Shown piece after piece: positions 1-8,477 of a DNA stretch of 64,000 nucleotides. Every line of letters begins with the position of its first letter. The first letter of the stretch is position 1. The notes under the pieces are model-generated. The model searched no databases. It was not told the origin of the DNA and saw only the letters and a list, made by a program, of their open reading frames with translations. The DNA lies in assembly GCA_001942185.1 (NCBI GenBank), contig MKJV01000072.1, forward strand, positions 62,001-126,000. Direction: 5' to 3'. The position numbers were made by a program, and so were the translations under genes. The stretch comes from Pseudonocardia sp. CNS-004. GTDB taxonomy: Bacteria; Actinomycetota; Actinomycetes; Mycobacteriales; Pseudonocardiaceae.

Positions 1-181
1 CCTCGACGCTGGTGTCGGCGTCGATCTCCAAGGCGAAGAGCCCGGACGGGACGGTGTTGCCCCAGGTGCGGTCCTCGACACCGGTGCGCAGTTCGTGTTC
101 GAGGCTGGCCCAGTCGACGGCGTCCTCGAGTTCGGGTTCGACGGGTTCGTCGACTCCCACTCCGGACACTGACTCGAACAT
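1..181 (-). CDS. DUF222-type protein, N-terminal part (runs off left edge)
   Basis: Only the first 60 residues are visible, starting MFESVSGVGVDEPVEPE; the gene continues beyond base 1. A short acidic start like this is typical of actinobacterial DUF222 proteins (the 13E12 repeat family of mycobacteria), which usually end in an HNH nuclease domain. That domain would lie outside the window, so the call rests on the N-terminus and on the LexA-type box that covers the start codon. The ATG at 181-179 was chosen because it opens the frame. There is no ribosome-binding site, but a -10-like TAGTAT lies 7 nt upstream, which suggests a leaderless mRNA. Family call moderate, function unproven. Confidence 0.6.
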   Translation of the reverse strand, partial: MFESVSGVGVDEPVEPELEDAVDWASLEHELRTGVEDRTWGNTVPSGLFALEIDADTSVE

Positions 182-189
182 ACGTTCGA
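174..189. promoter_or_regulatory. LexA (SOS) box overlapping the DUF222 start codon
   Basis: The sequence is TCGAACATACGTTCGA, a perfect match to the mycobacterial/actinobacterial SOS consensus TCGAAC-N4-GTTCGA. It covers the ATG of the leftward DUF222 gene, so bound LexA would block both transcription start and initiation. DUF222/13E12 genes are known LexA targets in Mycobacterium; control here is inferred from that and from the perfect site. Confidence 0.85.
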
Positions 190-346
190 TACTATCTTGT
201 TGTGACCGTGCCCGCAACTGGACGTTGCAGCAGTGCTCGCGGTGGATCCACACGTCGACCGCGAGCAGACGGCTTGCTGACTGAGTTCGGGAACTCCGCG
301 ACGGTCGAGCCGGCGACGCGCGACGAGGAGGACGCCTGGGACCGGG

Positions 347-1249
347 TCACCGGCGAGTCGTCGCCTCATCCTCGAGGAGGCGGTCGAGCGTGCGTCGGCC
401 CAGCCTGCTCATGCTCGGGTTGCTGTCGGCGTAGTACCACACGAGCCCCATCGCCTGCGCGAACGCCCACGCCTTGCTGCGCTCCCACTCGAGGTCGTCG
501 CACCCGAGGTCGTCGCGGAGCAGCGGGCGGGTGCGCGCGTCGAGTAGATGCCACGCGCCGACGAGGTCGAGGGCCGGGTCGGCAGGCGCCAGGCCGCCCA
601 CGTCGAGGACGCCGACGAGCCGCCCACCGGAAACCAACACATTTCCTGGGATGAGGTCCCCGTGGTTCATGACGTCGGGAGCATCGTGCGGGAGTTCGCG
701 GAGGCCGCTCCAGAGCCGCCGCAACCGGGGGACGTCGAGCAGGTGCTGGCTGTGGCGGAAGCAGGTTTCCAGCCAGGCGTCCTGCGACTGCAGGTCGCCT
801 CCTCGGCCGTGCCCGGAGAACGTCCGGCCCCGCGTGTCGATGCCGCGGACATCGGCGATGAGCTCGGCGAGGTCGTGGGCGAACCCGGCGGAGGAGCCGG
901 GATCGTCTTCGGTGGCGGTAGTCCCGGGCAGCCAGGTCTGCACCGACCACGGCAGCCGGTAGCCGGGTCCGGGCCGGCCGAGCGCCACCGGTGCGGGCAC
1001 CTGGAACGGCGTGCTGCCGGCCAGCTCGCGGGCGGCGTCCGCCTCGGAGACGAGCATCCGCCGCGTCGTGTCGGCGTCGTCGCCCCGGAGAGGGAACCGT
1101 GCCGCGAAACGGTCACCGATGCGGAAGATCGCGTTGACGGTCCCCTCGGACGCAACCGCCCTGATTGGCAGCCGCGCCCACTCGGGGAACTGCTCGTCGA
1201 CCAGTGCTCGGACAGCTGCGCGAGACACGGTCAGCTGGTCAGCGTGCAT
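347..1249 (-). CDS. Aminoglycoside phosphotransferase-family kinase
   Basis: A 300-residue APH/choline-kinase fold protein expected to transfer phosphate from ATP to a small hydroxylated substrate in the cytoplasm. The catalytic loop HGDLIPGN is near residue 195, followed by the metal-binding segment LDVGGLAPADPALDL; most relatives have DFG or DWG there, so DVG is a small variation. The N-terminal SEGTVNAIFRIGDRFAARFP stretch is the usual nucleotide-binding sheet. The start MHADQL was chosen because APH proteins of this group commonly begin that way; the frame is open back to 1345 and an ATG at 1294 is an alternative. It is a lone gene. The substrate cannot be told, and resistance should not be assumed. 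Confidence 0.85.
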   Translation of the reverse strand: MHADQLTVSRAAVRALVDEQFPEWARLPIRAVASEGTVNAIFRIGDRFAARFPLRGDDADTTRRMLVSEADAARELAGSTPFQVPAPVALGRPGPGYRLPWSVQTWLPGTTATEDDPGSSAGFAHDLAELIADVRGIDTRGRTFSGHGRGGDLQSQDAWLETCFRHSQHLLDVPRLRRLWSGLRELPHDAPDVMNHGDLIPGNVLVSGGRLVGVLDVGGLAPADPALDLVGAWHLLDARTRPLLRDDLGCDDLEWERSKAWAFAQAMGLVWYYADSNPSMSRLGRRTLDRLLEDEATTRR

Positions 1250-1393
1250 CGGCCGTTGCGGCACCGCGTCGAGCGGGCTCTCCTTGCCGATCATGGGGCC
1301 ATCATGGGAGCACGGCCCAGACTCGGCTACCGAATTACAGTGCACGGATGATGATCGCCCTCCACGCCGGTGAACTGCCCCGTTCCGGAGGCG

Positions 1394-1416
1394 AGTAATG
1401 AATGCTCCGCATTACT
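1394..1416. promoter_or_regulatory. Short inverted repeat upstream of the TPR-like gene
   Basis: AGTAATG and CATTACT are perfect 7-bp arms separated by 9 nt, about 95 bp upstream of the gene starting at 1511. The relatively AT-rich palindrome in a GC-rich region between two divergent genes could be an operator. No regulator is suggested by the context. Confidence 0.3.
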
Positions 1417-1510
1417 GTCAGCATTGGTGGCGGAATCCGGTCGACCTCTAAGACGGCCTCACCGGAATCGACGAACACAACTGGCACCGGTACTGGTGAA
1501 GGAGCGGTTG

Positions 1511-1972
1511 ATGATCACTGACCCAACGATCATCCGGATCGGTGAGGGGGTGGAGCTGCACCACCACCGAGGTCAGCGCGAGGCCGCTCGCGATCTGTTC
1601 GCGAAAATCTGGGACGACATCGGTGGTGAGCAGGGCGACCCGCTGCACGTTTGCGTCCTTGCCCACGCGATGGCCGATGTTCAGGACGACGTGCATCAGG
1701 AGCTGATCTGGGACCAGCGAGCGCTTGCCGCCGCAGACCTGGTCACCGATGAGCGGGTGGCGCAAGCCGGTGTGACGCTTCCGGTGGCCGGCTTGTTCCC
1801 GTCGTTGCACCTCAACTTGAGCGAGTGCTACCGCAAGCTGGGCAATCTCGGCCGCGCCCGTGAGCACCTCAGGCAGGCGCAGGCCACGATCGGTGCGCTA
1901 GGCGATGACGAGTATGCGCAGCTCATCAAGGGTGGCCTGGAGCGGTTGGCCGAACAGTTGAGATTCGACTGA
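1511..1972 (+). CDS. Conserved hypothetical protein, TPR-like
   Basis: A 153-residue soluble protein of a type common in actinobacteria. The first half (DLFAKIWDDIGGEQGDPLH, then a His-rich HVCVLAHAMADVQDD) is helical. Residues about 95-150 (SLHLNLSECYRKLGNLGRAR) look like one or two tetratricopeptide-type helical hairpins, suggesting protein contact rather than catalysis. The ATG at 1511 was chosen over upstream in-frame codons because a GAAGGAG ribosome-binding site lies 8 nt before it. It is flanked by the divergent phosphotransferase and by leftward genes, with no operon partner. Function unknown. Confidence 0.7.
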   Translation: MITDPTIIRIGEGVELHHHRGQREAARDLFAKIWDDIGGEQGDPLHVCVLAHAMADVQDDVHQELIWDQRALAAADLVTDERVAQAGVTLPVAGLFPSLHLNLSECYRKLGNLGRAREHLRQAQATIGALGDDEYAQLIKGGLERLAEQLRFD

Positions 1973-1991
1973 GAAGTTCAGAGAAGCCTGG

Positions 1992-2258
1992 TCAAGCCAG
2001 TAGTTGGAGCAGAGGCCGCGCCTGACGGTCGCAACTGTCGGGCGGGTTGCGTCGATGAGCGGACTTGCCGGGAAGGGGCATGTTCAGCCAGTAGAAGGCC
2101 AGGACGCGGCGAGCCTGCCGGGCACGCTCGCCGGCATCCGGGTCCGACACGAGGAGTCGGAGCAGATCCTCTGTTGCGAGCACGCCGCGCAGCCACACTG
2201 ACAGATGCTCGACCAGGTCGGCGATCTCGAAGGCCTGGTCGCTCGGGCCGCCGTCCAC
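1992..2258 (-). CDS. Hypothetical protein, possibly a fragment
   Basis: An 88-residue frame starting at a GTG. The first 60 residues (FEIADLVEHLSVWLRGVLA, then LLRLLVSDPDAGERARQARR) have protein-like, helical composition with good actinobacterial codon bias. The tail after about residue 63 looks random. The frame also reads open upstream of the GTG (RCRLADFV), so this may be part of a larger broken gene. It lies 35 bp downstream of the membrane-protein gene on the same strand. No family recognised and no ribosome-binding site seen. Confidence 0.35.
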   Translation of the reverse strand: MDGGPSDQAFEIADLVEHLSVWLRGVLATEDLLRLLVSDPDAGERARQARRVLAFYWLNMPLPGKSAHRRNPPDSCDRQARPLLQLLA

Positions 2259-2292
2259 GAAGTCGGCAAGCCGGCAGCGCGGCAGGATTCGG

Positions 2293-2666
2293 TCAGTTGC
2301 CGTCCGGGTGGCGGGCCCGCGAACCCAGCAGGGCTCGCCCGCCCACGACGAGGTAGCCGACCAGCAGCACGAACATGACCGCGCTGACCCAGACGGCGGC
2401 AGGTCGCTGGGCGGTGCCGGCGATGGCCTCGCCGATCCGGATCGCGTTCATCGACGATCCGAGCGCGCCGAGCAGGGCGATGGCCAGGGCGGCGATGATG
2501 GCGGGGCGGCGGCGCGTCTCCGTGCGGGCGACGGCGGCGCAGACGAGCAGCGGGATCCCGACGAAGGCGGGGATGAGCGCCGTGACGCTCACGGCGGACG
2601 TCAGTGCGTAGGCGCCGACGCCGAGGACGACGAGGCGATGCCGAGAACGGCGGTGAACCGGACCAT
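2293..2666 (-). CDS. Small membrane protein, four predicted helices (frameshifted)
   Basis: About 124 residues with hydrophobic stretches near residues 5-25 (VLGIA then LVVLGVGAYAL), 30-50 (ALIPAFVGIPLLVCAAV), 60-80 (AIIAALAIALLGALG) and 95-115 (VWVSAVMFVLLVGYLVVGG): a small four-helix inner-membrane protein with no recognised function. The ATG at 2666 gives MVRFTAVLGIA; the frame is then lost at about 2633-2640 and resumes as LVVLGVGAYALTSAVSV. One missing base (ATCGC-CTCGTC) restores a 125-codon gene. It follows the pabB-type gene closely on the same strand. Confidence 0.6.
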
Positions 2667-2675
2667 CTGGACATT

Positions 2676-4434
2676 CTACGAGACGTCGAATCGGCGAGTA
2701 CCGCTGGACGCCAACCGCGCAGCGAGTTGACCAGTGCGAGCTCGTCGGCGTCTGCGAGGTCGTCCGGTCGCAGGTTCCGCTCGCGCAGCGTGCCGTCGGC
2801 CACGAGCAGGGCGCGCCCGACGCCGGGCAGGCAGCCGCTCTCCAGCGGGGGCGTCCACCACTGATCGTCCAGGCGGACCGCGAGGTTCGCCGTGCACGAC
2901 TCCGTGACCTCGCCCCGCTCGTTCACGAGCAGCACGTCGTCGGCGCCGGGTGTCGCGCCAGCCGTGACGAGTACGGCTCACGCAGGCTGGTCTTGTGGTG
3001 CGGCCAGCACGCGGCCGAGTCGATCGGTTCCGGGTCGACGGCGAGGCGGACCGGGCTCGTCGCGGCCGCGGGGAGCTCCTCGACGTCGACGCCCGCGGTG
3101 CCGTCGCGGTAGCAGCGCAGCCGGACCCGGGCCTCCCGGACGCCGGTGAGCCGCGCATCCAGCGTGGTGCGCACGGCGGCGACGTCGACTCCGAACCCGA
3201 AGTACGTCGCCGACGCCGCCACTCGCGCCAGGTGGACGTCGAGCGAGCGCAGGTGCCCGTCCTCGAGCCGCATCGTCTCGAGGAGGTGGAACTCCCGCGG
3301 CCGGGTGGCGAGCACCCGGGCCTTCGTGAGCAGCTCGGCGTACTCCTCCGCCGGCCGGGAGCTCCAGGTGATCCCGCCGCCGGTGCCGTAGGTCGCGACG
3401 CCCCGCTCGCGGTCGACCAGCACCGTGCGGATCGCCACCGAGAATCGGGCCCGGAACGCCGCGCCCGGTGGCGCGACGACCCCGACCGCGCCGCAGTACA
3501 CGCCGCGCGGCGAATGCTCGATGTCGCGGATCAATGCCATGGTGCGGGCCTTCGGGGCGCCGGTCACCGACCCGCAGGGGAACAGGGCGCGGAAGATCCC
3601 GCTCAGGCCGACGTCGGGGCGCAGCCGGGCGGTGACGTCCGAGGTCAGCTGGTGCACGGTCGCGAAGCGTTCGGCGTGCAGCAGGCGCGGCACCGTCACG
3701 CTGCCGTCGGCGGCGATGCGCGCCAGGTCGTTGCGCACGAGATCGACGATCATGACGTTCTCGGCCCGTTCCTTCGGGCTGGACCGCAGCCGGGTGACGA
3801 TCCGCTCGTCCTCCGCGGCGGTGCGGCCGCGGGCGGCGGTGCCCTTCATCGGGCGCATGAGGATCCGGTCGCCGGCCAGCTCGAAGAACAGCTCGGGGCT
3901 CGCGCCCGCGACGACGAACCGGCCCGTGTCGAGGTAGGCGTTGTGGGCGCCGCGCTGGGCGAGTGCCAGGTCGCGGTAGAGCTCCTCCGGGTCGCCGTCG
4001 GCCGCGCGGGTGAGCCGGGTGGTGAGGTTGCACTGGTAGGTCTCGCCCGCGGCGATCCGGGACCGCACCTCCTGCACGGCCGCGCGGTGGCGGTGCTCGT
4101 CCCACTCCGGACTCCACGAGCCCGCGGGCCACCCTCCGGACCCGGGCCGCAGCGCGGCGGCGTGCTGGGGGGCCGTGGTGAGGCCGAACCACGCGAGCGG
4201 CAGCCCGTCGAGCGGCTCCCGGGTGGTGAGCGTGGGATCGAGGCCCGATGCCGCCTCGTACGCGACGAATCCGAACGCCCACATCCCCGCTGCGGTGCGC
4301 CGGTCCACCTCGTCGAGGACGTTCGCCACCTCGCAGGGCTCCCGCGCCACCAGAACCTGCTCGGCCTCGGGGAACCGGAGGGCGGAGCCGGTCGTGAGGT
4401 CGTCGAACCGCGCCGTGGGGCGGGTGGTCGGCAT
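2676..4434 (-). CDS. pabB: Aminodeoxychorismate synthase component I fused to aminodeoxychorismate lyase (frameshifted)
   Basis: Makes the 4-aminobenzoate precursor of folate from chorismate. The PabB half (about residues 1-430) has AGETYQCNLTTRL, the active-site RPMKGTAARG, IVDLVRNDLARIA, PCGSVTGAPKARTM and the GTGGGITW loop. The C-terminal third is a PLP-dependent class IV aminotransferase-fold lyase (PabC-like) with HKTSLREPY carrying the PLP lysine and LVNERGEVTESCTANLAVR. The start MPTTRPTARFDD at 4434 was chosen because upstream sequence is not protein-like. The frame breaks at about 2945 (CCGGC-GCCGACGAC, one base missing) between HPA and DDVLLVNER. A second missing base near the end is needed to reach the TAG at 2676. 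The glutamine amidotransferase partner PabA is not in the window. Confidence 0.88.
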
Positions 4435-4495
4435 GCTCCGATCCTGCACCCACGCCCGCGCTGCCGGATCGGGCGGACCGAGCATCCGTCCTCGG

Positions 4496-5078
4496 CTATT
4501 CGTCGCGCCCGGTGGCGGCGCGGACGAGCGCGTCCAGTTCGGCCGCGACGTCGTCGAGTGCGCGGGCGCTGCGCTCTGCACGGGAGACCGCGACCGCACC
4601 CTCGGTGGCGGTGACGACGAGCGTTGCGAGCCGGCCGGCCCGTTGCGGGTCGACCCCGTGCGCCTCGAGCGATGCCGCCAGCAGGGACGCCCACGCGCGG
4701 AACACCTCGCGGCCGCGTCGACGGCGCCGCCGGGGCGTCGACCTCCTCGACGGCGACGGCGAGCACCGGGCAGCCTGCGCCGTAGCCGGTGCCGGTCACG
4801 ACGTCGCGCCACAGCGCGAGGAAGCTGCGCAGGCCCTCGACGGGGCCCGCGCGGAGCCGGTCCCGCAGCAGGCGTGTGACGACGTCGCCCGCGAACCGCA
4901 CGGCCTCGGTGGTCAGCTGCTCCTTGCCGCCGGGGAAGTAGTGGTAGGTCGAGCCCAGCGGGGCACCGGAGTGCCGGGCGACCTCGCGGATGCTCGTCGC
5001 GTGGAGGCCGCGGCGCCGGAGCATGTCGGCGGCACCGGCCACGAGCTGTTCGCGAGGTGCGCGTTTCCTATCGTCCAT
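4496..5078 (-). CDS. TetR-family repressor of the divergent dehydrogenase (frameshifted)
   Basis: An LmrA/YxaF-like TetR repressor. Residues 1-50 are the helix-turn-helix domain (REQLVAGAADMLRRRGLHAT, then GAPLGSTYHYFPGGKEQL, the group hallmark). The ligand domain includes GAGCPVLAVAVEEVDAP and, in another frame, VFRAWASLLAASLEAHGVDP. The frame changes at 4711-4720; unlike other breaks here it needs one extra base or two missing ones. The start is ATG 5078 (MDDRKRAPREQL), with an in-frame ATG at 5090 (MTTVMDDRK) as alternative. It is divergent from the dehydrogenase at 5100, and the palindrome between them covers both start codons, so it probably represses both genes. Confidence 0.82.
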
Positions 5079-5113
5079 AACGGTCGTCATACTAGTGCTA
5101 TGACGACTGTTAT
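5077..5113. promoter_or_regulatory. TetR operator spanning both divergent start codons
   Basis: Left arm ATAACGGTCGTCATA (5077-5091) and right arm TATGACGACTGTTAT (5099-5113) are complementary at 14 of 15 positions, with a 7-nt spacer. The repressor ATG (5078 or 5090) and the dehydrogenase ATG (5100) fall inside the arms. Neither gene has a ribosome-binding site, so both mRNAs may be leaderless and shut off by the same bound repressor. Confidence 0.8.
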
Positions 5114-6224
5114 AGCCGGGCGTGAGCTGCGGTTCGAGCGCGCCGGCCGGCTGCGCTGGCACGAGCGCGCCGTGCCGGAGCTGCGCGCGCCGACCGATGC
5201 GCTGGTGCGCCCGTTCCTCGCGGGACGCTGTGACGGCGACACGTTGCCGATCCATCGACCCGTCTCGCGCGCGCTGCAGGCCGGGCTGGCGCTCGGGGTG
5301 GTCGATCCCGTCGTCGGGCGGATCTGCGGGCCGGTCCCGTTCCGCGGCCCGGTCCCGATCGGGCACGAGTGCGTGGCCGAGGTCGTGGAGCTCGGATCCG
5401 AGGTCACGGGCCTGGAGATCGGGCAGCGGGTGATCGTGCCGTGGGCCGTGTCGTGCGGGACCTGCCCGCGGTGCGCGCGCGGCCTGACCTCGACGTGCGA
5501 CCGGGCAGGCGGTCCGCTCGCCGCGTTCGGGTTCGGCCCGTCCTGCGGCCCATGGGGTGGCATGGTCGCCGACACCGTGCGCGTCCCGTACGCCGCGCAC
5601 ATGCTCGTCCCGGTGCCGCCGGGCGTGCCCGCCGAGCGGGTCGCCGCGGCGAGCGACAACCTGGCGGACGCCTGGCGGGCCGTCGTCCCCGCGCTCGCCG
5701 ATCGGCCGGGCGGGAGCGTGCTGGTCCTCGGCGGTGGTGCGTGCAGCATCGGCCTCTACGCGGCCGGTTTCGCCGTCGCCCATGGCGCCGCGGTCGTCGA
5801 CTACGTCGACCGCAGCGCCGCCCGCCGGGCGATCGCCGAGTCCTTCGGGGCCCGGGTACCGGCGCGCCCCGAACCGCCGGATCGCGGCTACGACGTCGTC
5901 GTCGAGGCCGCCTCCACGGCCGCCGGCCTGCGCACCGGTCTCCGCGCGGCCGCGCCGGGAGCCGTCTGCACGGCGGTCGGGTACTACCTCGCCACCGGCA
6001 CCCGGGTGCCGCTCATGCACATGTACGCCACGGACGTCACGCTGCACCTCGGTGTCTCCCACGTCCGCGCACTGCTGCCGGAGCTGCTGGAGTTCGTGCG
6101 CCGCACCGGCTTCCCGGCCGAGCGGGTCACCACCGTCACCGCCGACTGGGACGACGCTCCGAGCGCCTACGCCACCCGCACGACGAAGCTCGTCCTGCGC
6201 CGGGACCCGGTGTCAACCGGCTAG
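5100..6224 (+). CDS. Zinc-dependent medium-chain dehydrogenase/reductase
   Basis: A 374-residue MDR enzyme expected to oxidise an alcohol with NAD(P). GRCDGDTL (about residues 42-50) stands where the catalytic-zinc cysteine motif lies. GHECVAEVVELGSEV carries the second zinc ligand. CGTCPRCARGLTSTC (about residues 120-135) is the four-cysteine structural zinc lobe. LGGGACSIGLYAAG (about residue 212) is the Rossmann dinucleotide loop. The gene is intact. The ATG at 5100 is the only plausible start and lies in the operator. It is controlled with the divergent TetR gene; its 3' end overlaps the convergent aldo/keto reductase by 12 bases. Substrate unknown. Confidence 0.88.
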   Translation: MTTVIAGRELRFERAGRLRWHERAVPELRAPTDALVRPFLAGRCDGDTLPIHRPVSRALQAGLALGVVDPVVGRICGPVPFRGPVPIGHECVAEVVELGSEVTGLEIGQRVIVPWAVSCGTCPRCARGLTSTCDRAGGPLAAFGFGPSCGPWGGMVADTVRVPYAAHMLVPVPPGVPAERVAAASDNLADAWRAVVPALADRPGGSVLVLGGGACSIGLYAAGFAVAHGAAVVDYVDRSAARRAIAESFGARVPARPEPPDRGYDVVVEAASTAAGLRTGLRAAAPGAVCTAVGYYLATGTRVPLMHMYATDVTLHLGVSHVRALLPELLEFVRRTGFPAERVTTVTADWDDAPSAYATRTTKLVLRRDPVSTG

Positions 6225-7216
6225 CGCCAGCGCCTTCTCGATGGCGTCCAGCTCGGTGGGGGAGAGATCGAGGTTCTCCAACGTGTCGAGGTTGGCGTCG
6301 AGCTGGGCGACGCTCGACGCGCCGACGATCGCCGACGTGACGGTGTCGTGGCGCAGCACCCACGCCAGCGCGAGCTGGGCGACGCTCTGGCCGCGCTCGG
6401 CGGCGATCGGGGCCAGGCGGCGGACGGTGGCGATCCGCTCCGGCGTGATCGCGGAGGCCGTGAGGTAGCGTCCGCCCGCGGCGCGGGAGTCGGCGGGGAT
6501 GCCGTCGAGGTAGCGGTCGGTGAGCACACCCTGTTCGAGGGGCGAGAAGACGATCGCGCCCGCGCCCTCGGCGTCGAGGACGTCCAGGAGCGTGGGCTCG
6601 CCCTGCTCGATGCGGCGGTCGAGCATGGAGTACCGCGGCTGGTGCAGCACGAGCGGTGTGCCCAGCGCGCGCAGGATCTCGGCGGCGCGGGCGGTGTCCT
6701 GCGGTGAGTAGGACGAGATCCCGGCGTAGAGGGCCTTGCCCGCGCGCACCGCGGAGGCCAGCGCACCCATCGTCTCCTCGAGCGGCGTGTCCGGGTCGCG
6801 GCGGTGGCTGTAGAAGACGTCGACGTAGTCGAGGCCCATGCGGCGCAGGGACTGGTCGAGGCTCGCGGTGAGGTACTTGCGCGACCCGCCGTCGCCGTAG
6901 GGGCCGGGCCACATGTCGTAGCCCGCCTTCGTGGAGATGATCAGTTCGTCGCGGTAGGGCGCCAGGTCGTGGCGCATGATCTCGCCGAACGTGCGCTCGG
7001 CGGCGCGTAGGGCGGCCCGTAGTTGTTGGCGAGGTCGAGGTGGGTGACGCCGCGGTCGAACGCCCGGAAGAGGATCGACTTCTGCACCTCACGGGGCTTG
7101 TCCTCGCCGAAGTTGTGCCAGAGGCCCAGCGAGATCCGGGGCAGGACGAGGCCGGAGCGGCCGGCGCGCCGGTAGATGTCGGCGGCGTAGCGCGTCTCCG
7201 CGGCGGTGTAGGACAT
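6213..7216 (-). CDS. Aldo/keto reductase, L-glyceraldehyde-3-phosphate reductase (YghZ) type (frameshifted)
   Basis: A (beta/alpha)8 NADPH-dependent aldehyde reductase of about 334 residues. The start MSYTAAETRYAADIYRRAGR and LPRISLGLWHNFGED are characteristic of the YghZ group. Catalytic residues fall in THLDLANNYGPPYG (Asp, Tyr) and in LIISTKAGYDMWPGPYGDGG (Lys); VFYSHRRDPDTPLEET carries the active-site His region. The frame breaks at about 7005: TACGCGCCGCCGAG should read TACGGCGCCGCCGAG, one G missing, joining NNYGPPYG to AAERTFGEIMRHD. The 3' end overlaps the convergent dehydrogenase by 12 bases. Confidence 0.88.
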
Positions 7217-7246
7217 GTCGATCAGTCTGCCCCACGGATCCGCCGG

Positions 7247-8378
7247 TCAGTCGAGTGCGAGGGTGCGGGTGAGCCACCGGGCCGCGTCGCCGCCCGCGTC
7301 GATCGCGGTCCGGACGGCGGTGGGCACGTCGAGGTCGTCGAGCAGCGCCGCCCGCACCCGGGCGACCGCGGCGTCGGTGCCGCCGCGGGTGCGCCTGCGG
7401 CGTAGAGCTCGTCGAGCAGCCGGGTGGCGTCCGCGAGCGCGCCGGGCCGGAACTCCCACGCCTGGTCCCAGCGCCGGTCCACGAGCATGAGGCGCACCGC
7501 GGCGCCCGGCGCGCCGCGCAGGAGATCGCTCACCAGCACGAGGTTCCCGGTGGACTTGGCCATCCGGGCGCCGTCGAGGGCGACGAGTCCCACGTGGACC
7601 TGCCGGCGGGCGAACGGCGCGACACCGGTGGCCGCCTGTGCCATCGCCACCTGGTAGGCGTGGTGCGGGAACGCGAGGTCGGCGCCGCCCGCGAGCACGT
7701 CGACCGCGCCCCCGAGCGTGGCGAGCGCCATGGCCGCGCACTCGGCGTGCCAGCCGGGGCGCCCCGGCCCCCACGGGCTCGGCCACGCCGGGTCCCCCGG
7801 GCCGGACGGCTGCCAGACGGCCACGTCGAAGGGGTCGTCGCGCAGCGGGTCGTCCGGACGGTCGCCGTACTCCGCCGACAGCGCCCTCGCGGCCTCGGCG
7901 GTGAGGCCCGCGGAGGCCGGTACGTGGGCGCCGCGGAAGAACACGTGCCCGGCGCGCTCGTACGCCGCACCGGTGACGAGCAGCGAGGACGCCAGGCGGA
8001 TCACGTGGTCGACGTGGTGGCGGGCGTGCGGCGCGTGCGTCGGCGGGCGGACGCGCAGCGCGGCCATGTCCTGGTCGAACAGTACTCCTGGACCAGGCCG
8101 AGCTCCTCGTACGAGCGGCCCCGCTCGGCCGCCGCCCGGGTCAGGACGTCGTCGACGTCGGTGACGTTGCGCGTGAGGACGGTGCCGACCCCGGTCGTGC
8201 GGATGACCCGGCTGACGACGTCGGCCCACACGAACGTCGAGGCGTGCCCGAGGTGGGTCACGTCGTACGGGGTGATGCCGCAGACGTAGATGCGGGCGGG
8301 GACCGTGAGCGGGAGCGGCGCACCGGCCAGTCCGAGGATCTCGGGCGTTCCCAGCGTGGCGTGGCCTGCGTGACCCAT
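7247..8378 (-). CDS. Cysteinyl-tRNA synthetase / MshC-like ligase (two frameshifts)
   Basis: A class I aminoacyl-tRNA-synthetase-fold enzyme of about 377 residues, shorter than CysRS (about 460). The signature CGITPYDVTHLGHA holds the HIGH-type motif, followed by TRNVTDVDDVLTRAA. GRPGWHAECAAMAL and DLAFPHHAYQVAMAQ give the zinc-binding Cys/His set. MAKSTGNLVLV is the KMSKS-type loop. ITPYD-THLGHA resembles MshC, which joins cysteine to the mycothiol precursor, but parts resemble CysRS, so amino-acid acceptor and product are open. One base is missing at about 8082 (QEY then FDQDMAALRV) and one at about 7385 (before AAVARVRAALLDDLDV). Start MGHAGHATLGTPE. It follows on the strand of the next gene with no clear partner. 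Confidence 0.8.
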
Positions 8379-8477
8379 CGGCCCATCGTGGCACGCGGCG
8401 CGGTCCCCGGCACCGCTGGAGCCGCCCACCTCCGAAACCGGTTGCCGTGGTCCCGGGCCGCGGGCTCGAATGGCTCC

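Noticed and set aside
347..1249. Calling the phosphotransferase an antibiotic-resistance gene
   Set aside because: The APH fold alone does not give the substrate. Most such chromosomal actinobacterial genes are uncharacterised, and the DVG variant differs from known resistance enzymes.
2174..2864. Rightward frames over 2.2-2.9 kb
   Set aside because: They are antisense to the membrane protein and the pabC-like domain and are low-complexity Arg/Gly/Ala-rich.
3846..6062. A 738-codon leftward open frame
   Set aside because: It contains the TetR N-terminus in the middle; the remainder is antisense to the dehydrogenase or out of frame with the pabB gene.
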